From positions 1 through 62,086 of IMG/VR virus record IMGVR_UViG_3300008120_000239: a stretch of DNA of 62,086 nt; one strand, given 5' to 3'. This DNA is from a virus. The notes under the pieces were generated by a model that was not told the origin of the DNA, did no database searches, and saw nothing but the letters and a program-made list of their open reading frames with translations. Shown here piece by piece: positions 29,257 through 36,560 of this stretch (positions within the stretch are counted from its first letter, which is position 1; each line of letters begins with the position of its first letter). The position numbers and the translations under genes were made by a program.

Positions 29257-30183
29257 TTACCAACAATACACAAAATGCCAATCTTCACCTTTCGCATCAC
29301 CCCAAAACCAACCCCACTTATGCCCATTATTTGTTACCCATTTTTTCTGTTTACTTGCACTTGCACCATATCCAATATCCATAGCTCTACCCCAACCGTG
29401 ATTTGAATGTCCTGGTCTTCCTACTCTTTGAGGATTTTTTCCGTATTTATTCCAAAGATAAAGTTGATAGTTGTAATCTCTATAACAGGAATACGGTACT
29501 AAATTTACACCCTCTTTTTTAGCAGCTTCACGCATTTTTATCCAAGAATTAACACAGTCAACGTGTAACTTGTTATTTTTACCAACTGCTCCAGGTGCTA
29601 CTGCTAAAACTCTATTTGGTAAATCTGCATTTTTTTCGCCTGGTTTAGGTCTACCCATCACTTTTGCTAAACGAGTATCTATATTTTTAATGTTTTCAGT
29701 TCCAGGCAGTATTGCGTATGTCCAACCATGAGGATGGCCTTGATTTGTAAACGTATAATTTCCCGATTTTTGTACAAAGGTTGATGGTGTTCCATACGCT
29801 GAATTATCAACGGGTTTATTAGATTGATCTAATGAACCATCTTCAGCAGTTACAACATAGGTTGATGATATTTTAGATTTTCCACTATAACTTTTTCTAT
29901 AATCCGATGGTTGTACAGTATAAACCTGTCTTTTATATTCATTTTTTTCTTTTTTTGGTCTTGCTAAAACAACTTCCTCTTGTTCCCAAGGATATGGGCT
30001 TCTACGTTTGTCTGATTCTTTTCTTATTTTTTTTATGCGTTGTTCGTAAATTCCTTCAGTATATGATGTTGTTCTATCGTCTATCACTTCAGGTTTGAAT
30101 GACGCCAATGGTGCATAATCTAACAAAGCTTTTGCATTTTGGTCAGAAATTTCGGAGTTTTCTCTTTTTATATCTCTATCCAT
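29257..30183 (-). CDS. M15/VanY-type peptidoglycan peptidase with virion-docking N-terminus
   Basis: The C-terminal about 150 residues form an M15 zinc peptidase (D-Ala-D-Ala carboxypeptidase / L-Ala-D-Glu endopeptidase type): RPGHSNHGWGRAMDIG provides the SxHxxGxAxD zinc site and GEDWHFVYCW the final zinc His. It would cut peptide stems of peptidoglycan. The N-terminus (MDRDIKRENSEIS, KALLDYAPLASFKPEVIDDR, PYPWEQEE) is shared with the upstream transglycosylase, implying a common attachment site on the virion. It has no signal peptide and sits in the spike/baseplate cluster, so a tail-borne entry enzyme is more likely than an endolysin. Confidence 0.85.
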   Translation of the reverse strand: MDRDIKRENSEISDQNAKALLDYAPLASFKPEVIDDRTTSYTEGIYEQRIKKIRKESDKRRSPYPWEQEEVVLARPKKEKNEYKRQVYTVQPSDYRKSYSGKSKISSTYVVTAEDGSLDQSNKPVDNSAYGTPSTFVQKSGNYTFTNQGHPHGWTYAILPGTENIKNIDTRLAKVMGRPKPGEKNADLPNRVLAVAPGAVGKNNKLHVDCVNSWIKMREAAKKEGVNLVPYSCYRDYNYQLYLWNKYGKNPQRVGRPGHSNHGWGRAMDIGYGASASKQKKWVTNNGHKWGWFWGDAKGEDWHFVYCW

Positions 30184-30187
30184 TGTT

Positions 30188-31336
30188 TTATCCTCTTAAT
30201 CCTGGTAGTTGAAATATAACAGGTTCTTTTCTCCAAATTCCATTCGGATATTTTTTTATCCATGAATTGTCGGATACACCATACCATTTTCTAACAACAC
30301 TCAGTGTCATTTCTCCTCCTGTTGCCAATCCATCATTATTTAAATCCCAAAGTGGATTTTGTCTAAAAACTTTTGGTTTTTTTGATTTTGTGTATATCAC
30401 TTTGTTTGGATCTGATGTATTTCCTCCCGCAACCATAGTATAAGCTGCTACTAAATTACGTACACCGTTTTTTTTCCAACCACTTCTGCCTTGATAATAT
30501 TTCCTAACAAATGGCAATTGTTGAAACGCATCCGCTTGTTTTGGACTTGCAAAACCATGTTTTCTAAATAAACCCCATCCACCCGGAATCCATTGTATTA
30601 GTCCCTGTGCATTTGATACTCTATTTGTTGCAGTAGGCGAAAGTCCAGACTCAAATCCCATAACAAATATTATATGCCAAAATACAGCTCTCATTTGTAC
30701 ACACTCATCATACAGAGCACTCAACCAACGGTCTCCACCATTTTTAGCAACCTGTTTATGCCATCTTCCATTGCCAGCATACTGATACCCAGGATCTGCT
30801 TTTAATTCAGCAATTTCTCTTGACTTTTGTTGCGGGTTAGCTGGAGGAGCAGCCGCTAATGGTGATAAATTACCCAAAGTGTATGAACCCGCATCAGCTG
30901 CATTTACAAATGTGGTTTTACCACCCTTTAGTTTACCAATCACTCGTATTATATTTTTATTTCTTGTTACAACTCTTTTTCGTATAGTTTTATTACCATC
31001 CGTTCCTTCAACTGTTTCTACGATAGTTTCTGTTGATGGATCTGAGCTAAAAAATCCGTTTACATAATATGTTTTTCTAACATATGGTTGTGGATCTTGT
31101 GTGGATTTAGCTACGATATATGGACGTTCTTCTTCTTCCCAAGGATACGGTTGTCTATTTGATAATCTTTCCTCTCTATATTTTTTAGCACGAGTAACTA
31201 CATCATCAATTCCATCCAATGAAACACGTTCATCTACTATATCAGGTTTTTGTGTGCCTGTCGGTTTATATTCCAACAGTGCATCATAATCACTTTGTTT
31301 CATTGGTGTAGAAGATTTTTTTATATCACGATCCAT
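30188..31336 (-). CDS. Tail-associated lytic transglycosylase-like protein, same docking N-terminus
   Basis: A 382-residue protein. Residues 1 to about 65 match the N-terminus of the downstream M15 peptidase (MDRDIKKSST, DALLEYKPTGTQKPDIVDER, QPYPWEEEE). After a variable linker, residues about 215-330 look like a lysozyme/transglycosylase fold: catalytic Glu in MGFESGLSPTATNR, then NAQGLIQWIPGG and an LVAAYTMVAGG helix. It would cleave the glycan strands while its partner cuts peptides. Located directly after the spike gene (11 nt), where T4 carries the lysozyme domain inside gp5. Confidence 0.78.
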   Translation of the reverse strand: MDRDIKKSSTPMKQSDYDALLEYKPTGTQKPDIVDERVSLDGIDDVVTRAKKYREERLSNRQPYPWEEEERPYIVAKSTQDPQPYVRKTYYVNGFFSSDPSTETIVETVEGTDGNKTIRKRVVTRNKNIIRVIGKLKGGKTTFVNAADAGSYTLGNLSPLAAAPPANPQQKSREIAELKADPGYQYAGNGRWHKQVAKNGGDRWLSALYDECVQMRAVFWHIIFVMGFESGLSPTATNRVSNAQGLIQWIPGGWGLFRKHGFASPKQADAFQQLPFVRKYYQGRSGWKKNGVRNLVAAYTMVAGGNTSDPNKVIYTKSKKPKVFRQNPLWDLNNDGLATGGEMTLSVVRKWYGVSDNSWIKKYPNGIWRKEPVIFQLPGLRG

Positions 31337-31347
31337 ATTGTCTCTCG

Positions 31348-32016
31348 TTATGAAGTTGGTTTTTTATTAAGAAACACTAATTGTGATTTTAATTCATCTA
31401 ATCTTGAAGATAATCCACTTATTCTACTACTTATTGCACTAAAAGCTGCAGAATTTATAGGTGTCAATGATGGACCAACTCCTGTTGGAACTGTTAATAT
31501 TGTTATTTCACGAAGTACATCATTTAGTGCAGAACATAAATCAGTTAACCATGCCACCGCAGTGTCACCTAATATTGCAGGTTCTACTGCATTTACACCT
31601 AAATTTATTCTTGCACCTTCCATTTCTATACCCGAAGCACCGTCTATTGCGATTGCCTTATCCGATGATAACCCAATACCTTCTTTTGCAAATGCTATAA
31701 TTTCCTGTTTTTTTGAATTTAGTACTATTCTATCGGATGATAATAGTATTTGATTACCACTATAATTATTTGCTTTGAACAAATCAACATTTTTATTTGA
31801 TATTGCCTTTGTAAACATTGATGCTTGTGTGAATTTAACATATTGTCCTGATGTTAACCATATAGATGAGTCATCATTATCAATATCTTCTATTATAAAC
31901 TCATTATAACGTGTATTGTTATAGTCAGGATTGGTTCCATTTGATATTATTATTATAGGATTGCCCGTATCACTCAAACCCTTTTTCCAATTTGGTTTTA
32001 CGGGATAATCCATCAT
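31348..32016 (-). CDS. gp5-like central spike C-terminal part (needle)
   Basis: A 222-residue protein resembling the C-terminal region of gp5-type spikes of T4-like phages: NPIIIISNGTNP and EDIDNDDSSIWLTSGQ, a repetitive beta stretch (QILLSSDRIVLNSKKQEIIAFAK), then AILGDTAVAWLTDLCSAL and a helical end. The start overlaps the OB-domain gene stop (ATGA). The same frame is open for about 115 nt further upstream (readable as NGSTVEETMMDYP), which hints that this was once continuous with an upstream domain. It would form the membrane-piercing needle with the OB protein. Confidence 0.7.
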   Translation of the reverse strand: MMDYPVKPNWKKGLSDTGNPIIIISNGTNPDYNNTRYNEFIIEDIDNDDSSIWLTSGQYVKFTQASMFTKAISNKNVDLFKANNYSGNQILLSSDRIVLNSKKQEIIAFAKEGIGLSSDKAIAIDGASGIEMEGARINLGVNAVEPAILGDTAVAWLTDLCSALNDVLREITILTVPTGVGPSLTPINSAAFSAISSRISGLSSRLDELKSQLVFLNKKPTS

Positions 32017-32408
32017 AGTTTCTTCAACTGTAGATCCGTTAAAACGGTTGATGGTAATGCACCTGATCCAGGGAGACCATTGTGGTGTACTGAACTGTGT
32101 ATTGATATTGGGTGGGTATAGTAATATTCTTTATTAGGTATAAAGGCATTTGAGTTGGCAGATGGTGCCTTTGTTATCATAACAATTTCACCGGCAATAG
32201 GTACATTCTTTATATTAGCATCCATAGCTCTTGCATGTACCAAGTCCCCTCCGGACACAGAGCCTATTGCTCCAAGTATCTTACATGTTATAGTGTATAG
32301 TCTTGATTTATTAGTCCCTTGATAGTCAACTTCAACAACTTCAGCTGGGACAAACTCATATTCAACCCCATTCAGTAGGGTTTTCTGAGGATCGGTTCTT
32401 ATCGTCAT
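32013..32408 (-). CDS. gp5-like OB-fold hub domain
   Basis: A 131-residue protein corresponding to the N-terminal OB domain of gp5-type spike proteins (VPAEVVEVDYQGTNKSRLYTI, GAIGSVSGGDLVHARAMD, PIAGEIVMITKAPS, ending SSVHHNGLPGSG). In most T4-like phages OB and needle are one chain, with or without a lysozyme domain between them; here they are two ORFs overlapping by 4 nt, and the hydrolases are separate genes. It overlaps the upstream gene by 47 nt. Whether the split is natural or results from a small deletion/frameshift cannot be decided here. Confidence 0.65.
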   Translation of the reverse strand: MTIRTDPQKTLLNGVEYEFVPAEVVEVDYQGTNKSRLYTITCKILGAIGSVSGGDLVHARAMDANIKNVPIAGEIVMITKAPSANSNAFIPNKEYYYTHPISIHSSVHHNGLPGSGALPSTVLTDLQLKKL

Positions 32409-32769
32409 CTGTCTTAATCTCCTCTTGTTCTTTAGATATTTCTTCTATACCACGTAGTAGTTCTTGCTTTTCCTCATCCGTTAGGAATGATGTTGACTCG
32501 TCAGAACCCTTTGTATTTATAGACCTTTGAACAACAGCTGCCAATTTAACCAACTGCTCATCATTTCTTATACCGATTTCCATGAAATCTTTTATAACAG
32601 GAACAATTGTAGCTGCATCTTGTATATTTTGAATATGTGGTTTTAAATCAGCAATCAATAAATTTATTTGACGGTCTTTTTTCTTTTGATTCTCATAAAT
32701 ATCTTTGAGTAAATCTGAGAATTTTTTGCTTCCAAAGAGTTCTATATCGAAGTCCATAGTAAAAATCAC
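32362..32769 (-). CDS. Hypothetical helical phage protein upstream of spike
   Basis: A 135-residue acidic, mainly helical protein (FGSKKFSDLLKDIYENQKKKDRQINLLI, PVIKDFMEIGIRNDEQLVKLAAVVQRS, LTDEEKQELLRGIEEISKEQEEIK). The start could be Met1 or Met5 (MDFDIELFG). Conserved position between the late sigma factor and the spike suggests a morphogenesis role, but no family function is known to me. Overlaps the sigma gene by 1 nt and the OB gene by 47 nt. Confidence 0.65.
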   Translation of the reverse strand: MIFTMDFDIELFGSKKFSDLLKDIYENQKKKDRQINLLIADLKPHIQNIQDAATIVPVIKDFMEIGIRNDEQLVKLAAVVQRSINTKGSDESTSFLTDEEKQELLRGIEEISKEQEEIKTDDDKNRSSENPTEWG

Positions 32770-33497
32770 TAATTGTTAATAATATCTTGAAGTTCGTACC
32801 AACTTAAATCTTCTATACTTATATTTTCTCGGTATTCTTTGTATAAAGATCCATAAATTGCTTTTATTTTACTTATTACACCCGTAATATTTTGAGAGTT
32901 TGCACCCGTTCTTTCTCTTACTAAGATATAAATAGCCTTTTTATTATAATTTTCTATATGTTCTCTATTCTTAAATAGGTACAATACAGTATCAGCAACC
33001 TGTATATCACGTTGTTTTGGAAAAACTAATGCCAAATGTTTTTCTAATAAATTTACAAAAATATCAATGAAGTCATTTCGTTCTTCGTTCATATCGGTTC
33101 TTACTTTTTCATTTATGACTATCCGTTCCGTATCTATTGCATCTATATCTTGGGAGCGTTTGTAGTGATAATAATTTTTATTATTTTCTGCTATTAAGTA
33201 GTTTTTTGCAACTATTGAAAAGTAAGAGAATGCTTTACCACTATCATGTTTATATTTGTGTATTTTTTCGTGTAGGTGTGTTATTACTTCGTGTTTTACA
33301 TCTTCATGGGGTACATCAAAATTGTAGAATTTAAATCTATGAATCATTATTTCTGCCAATTTATAAAACGCATTGTGTATTTTTGCGGTGTATATTTTAT
33401 TTTTTTCAAATTCATCTTGACAATTTATGTATTCTACTATCGCATCTTCCGTATCCTGTGTGAAGTATACATTTTGTTTTTTAGGTTTTCTTCCCAT
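32769..33497 (-). CDS. Late-transcription sigma factor (T4 gp55-like)
   Basis: A 242-residue sigma-70-family protein. Residues about 55-125 carry a region-2-like core (YKHDSGKAFSYFSIVAKNYLIAENNKN, with the aromatic/basic DNA-melting helix), preceded by EDVKHEVITHLHEKIHKY; the C-terminal half is helical and lacks an evident region 4 helix-turn-helix. T4 gp55 is a minimal sigma that recognises only a -10 element (TATAAATA) and needs the sliding clamp for activation. The -10-only motifs noted upstream of late genes here would be its targets (inference). Confidence 0.82.
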   Translation of the reverse strand: MGRKPKKQNVYFTQDTEDAIVEYINCQDEFEKNKIYTAKIHNAFYKLAEIMIHRFKFYNFDVPHEDVKHEVITHLHEKIHKYKHDSGKAFSYFSIVAKNYLIAENNKNYYHYKRSQDIDAIDTERIVINEKVRTDMNEERNDFIDIFVNLLEKHLALVFPKQRDIQVADTVLYLFKNREHIENYNKKAIYILVRERTGANSQNITGVISKIKAIYGSLYKEYRENISIEDLSWYELQDIINN

Positions 33498-33515
33498 ATT
33501 TCCTCTCTAAATTGT

Positions 33516-33884
33516 TTATAGATAGTAGTCTTTTTCAAATTTTGCCTCGAAGTTTGGTTTATCGAGTACACTTTTCTTTTGATCATCTTCCAAATTTTCT
33601 CCAAAATGACTTGATATATCATTTACAACTGACTTTAATTCTTTGAAAAAATATCCCGTTTCATCGTCTGCTTCAAACGCACCAATCCTATCTAAGTTCT
33701 TTAGATAGGATTGTTGAGATAATAGTCTATTTTTTAATGATGTTAAAAACCTTTCATTTTCAATAAGTGTATCAACACTTTCTTGTGCCATTTCTTCTAT
33801 TTTTTCGTATTTTTTTGTTAGGTTTATGTTAACATAAATTGAAGCTATTAGTAATAAGGATAAAATTATTATTGTTATAATCAT
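33516..33884 (-). CDS. Small membrane-anchored coiled-coil protein
   Basis: A 122-residue protein with one N-terminal membrane helix (IITIIILSLLLIASIYVNINL) followed by a coiled coil and the segment RIGAFEADDETGYFFKELKSVV, which I recognise as a recurrent motif in small T4-like phage proteins of unknown function. It starts 1 nt after the ClpP-like remnant and ends 18 nt before the sigma gene. Confidence 0.65.
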   Translation of the reverse strand: MIITIIILSLLLIASIYVNINLTKKYEKIEEMAQESVDTLIENERFLTSLKNRLLSQQSYLKNLDRIGAFEADDETGYFFKELKSVVNDISSHFGENLEDDQKKSVLDKPNFEAKFEKDYYL

Positions 33885-33885
33885 A

Positions 33886-34017
33886 TTACCCCCTCTTATG
33901 TTTTGGTTGTATTATAGTGTCTATGACACCCAACTCTAATGCCTCTTCTGGTGTTATGTAAAAATCTTTTATAGTACTACCTTTCCAAAAATCAACAGAT
34001 TCTTTTGAATTTGTACT
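33886..34017 (-). pseudogene. ClpP-like protease, detached C-terminal segment
   Basis: Translating the minus strand from 34017 in the frame +1 to the ORF above gives a 43-residue open stretch ending at TAA (33886-33888): NSKESVDFWKGSTIKDFYIT followed by PEEALELGVIDTII. This is the C-terminal signature of ClpP-family proteases (xDFYLTxEEALxxGLID). It directly follows the stop of the N-terminal ORF in another frame, and the intervening about 75-80 residues that normally hold the catalytic Ser and His are absent. Confidence 0.7.
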
Positions 34018-34318
34018 ACAATGCTTCGTAAACAGATCCACCATCTGAGTTGATAATCATGTTGACTGGATCATCTTTTTTTGATGATGGTCTCATATGT
34101 AGGATAGCACGTATACGTGTTGTTATATCATATAACGTTCCTTCCATTATTTCACCAAACATTATGATTGATGATGTTTCTACATCAATACCATAATCAA
34201 TTTGTGTGGTGGCTTCTTTCCATTTAACCGGAATGTCATTGTCAGAATCTTTTGCCTTCACAACATAGGTTTCTTCTTTAAACGTTTCATTATTATCGTC
34301 ATTATAAAAATCTTCCAT
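34016..34318 (-). CDS. ClpP-like protease, N-terminal part only
   Basis: A 100-residue ORF starting MEDFYNDDNNETF and ending DPVNMIINSDGGSVYEAL at a TAG. IIMFGEIMEGTLYDITTRIRAIL and NSDGGSVYEAL are the first half of a ClpP fold (compare the INSPGGSV motif). The catalytic serine segment (G-x-A-A-S-M) is missing; a C-terminal ClpP piece follows in the +1 frame (33886-34017). Either the gene suffered an internal deletion with frame loss, or the sequence here is misassembled. ClpP-like proteases in phages often act as prohead or maturation proteases. Confidence 0.65.
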   Translation of the reverse strand: MEDFYNDDNNETFKEETYVVKAKDSDNDIPVKWKEATTQIDYGIDVETSSIIMFGEIMEGTLYDITTRIRAILHMRPSSKKDDPVNMIINSDGGSVYEAL

Positions 34319-34342
34319 AAAACACTCCAGTAAATAAATTTA

Positions 34343-34876
34343 TTATATTTTTACACCTCTGCGGTATTCAAACCCTGGTTTAACAGCTTCTCCGTAGAAA
34401 TTTTCTGTTAATGCGGGTTCTTCAACTATTATATCATCTACCTCATTTGGTAGTTCTTTTAATATAACATTTTTTTGCGTAATTTCCAAATCTTTTTTAG
34501 CATTTATTTCATTTTTCTTTTCTTTTGGTAAAAATCTATTTTTTAGTTTTTTTTTATCTCTATAGAGTTTTTTCGTTGATTCTTGTATTTTTTTAAAAAA
34601 TGAATTTGGTTCTTCTATCGGTTCATCTTTTATTACTTCTTCAACTTGGGGGGTTATTTGTGGAGTTACTTCACGAATTATTTTACGTTTAGATCTTGGT
34701 TGTTTTGGTACAATTTTATTATTATTTTCATCATCTTTCATATTAGCCTTTTCAATATTTTTAAGATGATTTGCAGCTATAACCAAACTAACTGCCAATG
34801 GATCGAAAACAATAACGAGTACTATTATAAACCAATTAACAACTAAATCCATAGAAAGTCCTGTTATTCTACTCAA
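34343..34876 (-). CDS. Membrane protein, C-terminal half (split from upstream ORF)
   Basis: The listed start is TTG; an ATG at MDLVVNWF with AGGA 6 nt upstream is an alternative. The frame is actually open from about 34942 and reads NISNTTFTSELGPLLYLSRI before ITGLSMDLVVNWF, which matches the C-terminal part of a membrane protein family of T4-like phages (SELGPLxYLSxITG, then VNWFIIVLVIVFDPLAVSLVIAAN as the last transmembrane segment). A charged cytoplasmic tail follows. The N-terminal half is in the neighbouring ORF in another frame, and the central coiled coil expected between them is missing. Confidence 0.65.
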   Translation of the reverse strand: MSRITGLSMDLVVNWFIIVLVIVFDPLAVSLVIAANHLKNIEKANMKDDENNNKIVPKQPRSKRKIIREVTPQITPQVEEVIKDEPIEEPNSFFKKIQESTKKLYRDKKKLKNRFLPKEKKNEINAKKDLEITQKNVILKELPNEVDDIIVEEPALTENFYGEAVKPGFEYRRGVKI

Positions 34877-34929
34877 ATAGAGTAGTGGACCTAATTCTGA
34901 TGTGAACGTTGTGTTTGATATGTTTAACT

Positions 34930-35376
34930 TTAAAGACGTAGCTTATCATATGAGTTAATTCTATCTGTTTTTTGCTTTATAATCGTGTCTAATTTATTTC
35001 TTTGTTCGGTGAATATTATTTTCTTCTGATCTAATAATGTAATTTTATTTTGTGCCTCATAGATGTGTTTTGCAGTTTCTTGATAAGAATTTGTAAGGTA
35101 TCCATAAACTCCAATGGATGTAATTAGCATTAATACAGTAGCAGCTGAAGTTAAGTATATTTTAAAACTTGTTCTAAGGTCCTTGTAATGATCATGCAGA
35201 AATGTTATAACTACTAACTTAGAAAATTCCAACATAGCAGCCATGCCAACAACTGTCCAAGCTCCACCTGAGAATAATTTTGATATTCCGAATACAGAAT
35301 AATATCCAGAAAATACTGCTAATCCTATTGCACAAAACCAAATTAAGTTTTTAAGTGAAAATAGTTTATTCTTCAT
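34930..35376 (-). CDS. Membrane protein, N-terminal half (split)
   Basis: A 148-residue ORF with three predicted membrane segments (LIWFCAIGLAVFSGYYSVFG, AWTVVGMAAMLEFSKLVVI, IYLTSAATVLMLITSIGVYG) and the beginning of a coiled coil (EAQNKITLLDQKKIIFTEQR) that ends abruptly at a TAA. Related phage proteins, as I remember them, continue with a long coiled coil and a final membrane helix; that final part is found in the -1 frame just downstream. No convincing slippery heptamer lies in the short window where both frames are open (34930-34942), so programmed frameshifting is unlikely; deletion or assembly error is favoured. Confidence 0.68.
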   Translation of the reverse strand: MKNKLFSLKNLIWFCAIGLAVFSGYYSVFGISKLFSGGAWTVVGMAAMLEFSKLVVITFLHDHYKDLRTSFKIYLTSAATVLMLITSIGVYGYLTNSYQETAKHIYEAQNKITLLDQKKIIFTEQRNKLDTIIKQKTDRINSYDKLRL

Positions 35377-36076
35377 TTTGTTTGTCTCCAGGAACTAATG
35401 CTTTATTTTGAACATCGTAACCTGTTACTTTACCAACTTCTCTATAATCGAACCCATCTAAAACTGCTATTTTTTGTTCGGGAAAAGATCCATACTCTAC
35501 TGCATAGCAAGCCTGTCCAACTATTTCTGTAAATAGCGCAGGTAAAGCATCGGGTGGTGCCAATTTTGCATGTAGGTTGTATGATGCTATTTCACCTTTG
35601 TCTCCAAATGGATGATTACCCAATATATGTACAATAAAATCATGTACACATCTGAATATAACATTTTCTTCAACCGAAAATATGGGATGATCTGAGTAAT
35701 CTATGCTTATTTTAACTTGTTTATTCTGTTTCCAATCCTGACTCATTTCAGCTTGACTTGAGTACGGCTCACCGTCAACTTTTTGAATCTTGTATTGGTT
35801 TCCACCCAAATTCATTGTGGTTCCATCTTTAGATGCTTCTTCTGATACTAATATTATTTCTGTTTTTGATAACAGTCTTTTGAATAGTGTTTGATTTGAT
35901 CTGTTTAATGAAGTCCAATGTTTTACCGCAGTTGAATCTTTTGATGGTGCGTCTTTGTATGCTTCAGCAACCAACTTTCTATACTTACCCCAATCCTTTA
36001 GCATCATCTTTTCTGAAAGTTTTTTACCATTCTTATCATTTAATGTTTCTTTCAATATGTCTTTTAGTAATATCAA
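35366..36076 (-). CDS. Conserved phage protein with head-targeting-like N-terminus
   Basis: A 236-residue protein. The first residues MILLKDILKETLNDKN resemble the capsid-targeting leader of T4 internal head proteins, with a possible (L)-x-E cleavage site. The body contains RCVHDFIVHILGNHPFGDKG and LAPPDALPALFTEIVGQACY, segments I recognise from uncharacterised proteins of other phages. Function unknown. It overlaps the membrane-protein ORF by 11 nt. Confidence 0.65.
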   Translation of the reverse strand: MILLKDILKETLNDKNGKKLSEKMMLKDWGKYRKLVAEAYKDAPSKDSTAVKHWTSLNRSNQTLFKRLLSKTEIILVSEEASKDGTTMNLGGNQYKIQKVDGEPYSSQAEMSQDWKQNKQVKISIDYSDHPIFSVEENVIFRCVHDFIVHILGNHPFGDKGEIASYNLHAKLAPPDALPALFTEIVGQACYAVEYGSFPEQKIAVLDGFDYREVGKVTGYDVQNKALVPGDKQNEE

Positions 36077-36087
36077 AATAGACTCCG

Positions 36088-36471
36088 TTAGTTAAATTTA
36101 GCCATTACTATTATTCTATCCATAAATTTATCACCCGTTGAATTAAATCTACTATCGGGTACTTCCGTTGCCTTCTTTTTACCTGAAACATTCCAATTTC
36201 TTATACGATCTAATCTAAACAATTTCCATTCAGGAACCTGTGTAAGTGTTTTTCCAGCAGTTTGCCATGCCCTAACGTATTTAAAAGTACCTTTTGATGT
36301 ATTTTTTGTACCGAAACATACGGGTATAACTCCGGTTCTCCATCCGGGTGCGGTTTCCTGATCTCCCATATAATATAATGCCACGTACTTATTATTATTT
36401 ATAGCATCAATTACAAGGGAATCGGATGGTCCAGACACCTCATTTATCAATATTTCGTATAATCTAATCAT
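36088..36471 (-). CDS. Conserved phage protein, WYL-like core, head-targeting-like N-terminus
   Basis: I place the start at the ATG at 36471 (MIRLYEILINEVSGPSD) because the longer reading would begin inside the upstream terminator. The N-terminus fits the leader shared by several proteins here, with I-N-E as possible cleavage site. The core (YVALYYMGDQETAPGWRTGV, FKYVRAWQTAGKT, WKLFRLDRIRNWNVSGKK) resembles a WYL-like fold common in phage proteins of unknown function. Only 4 nt separate the late-type box 36476-36484 from the ATG, so its mRNA may be leaderless. Confidence 0.65.
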   Translation of the reverse strand: MIRLYEILINEVSGPSDSLVIDAINNNKYVALYYMGDQETAPGWRTGVIPVCFGTKNTSKGTFKYVRAWQTAGKTLTQVPEWKLFRLDRIRNWNVSGKKKATEVPDSRFNSTGDKFMDRIIVMAKFN

Positions 36472-36475
36472 GCAA

Positions 36476-36484
36476 ATAAATATG
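36476..36484 (-). promoter_or_regulatory. Candidate late promoter (CATATTTAT), 4 nt before ATG
   Basis: The minus strand reads CTCATATTTATTTGCATG: the YATATTTAT box ends 4 nt before the start codon at 36471. This position immediately follows a terminator, so a new transcript must start here or read through. Confidence 0.5.
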
Positions 36485-36490
36485 AGAAAA

Positions 36491-36536
36491 ATAAAAAACC
36501 CCACAAAATTGACTTGATTTAGTCAACAGTGGGGTT
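36491..36536 (-). terminator. Rho-independent terminator (minus strand)
   Basis: Arms AACCCCAC (36497-36504) and GTGGGGTT (36529-36536) pair perfectly; the loop holds a second hairpin TTGACT/AGTCAA. On the minus strand the stem is followed by TTTTTTATTTTT. It ends the lipoprotein transcript from upstream (36561-37088). Confidence 0.85.
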
Positions 36537-36560
36537 GTACCCATTCCGAACAATAGGTGA

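Noticed and set aside
31348-32130. Single gp5 gene interrupted by a programmed frameshift
   Set aside because: The frames overlap for about 115 nt but no slippery site is evident, and an ATGA overlap gives an ordinary start for the needle ORF; kept as two genes with the doubt noted.
34930-34960. Programmed -1 frameshift joining the two membrane-protein ORFs
   Set aside because: The -1 frame is open only from about 34942 and no X-XXY-YYZ heptamer lies in the usable window; the missing central part also argues for a deletion or assembly error.
36472-36504. N-terminal extension (GFFIFLIFIC) of the WYL-like protein as a signal peptide
   Set aside because: The extension overlaps the stem and U-tract of the upstream terminator; the downstream ATG fits the shared leader motif and a promoter box.
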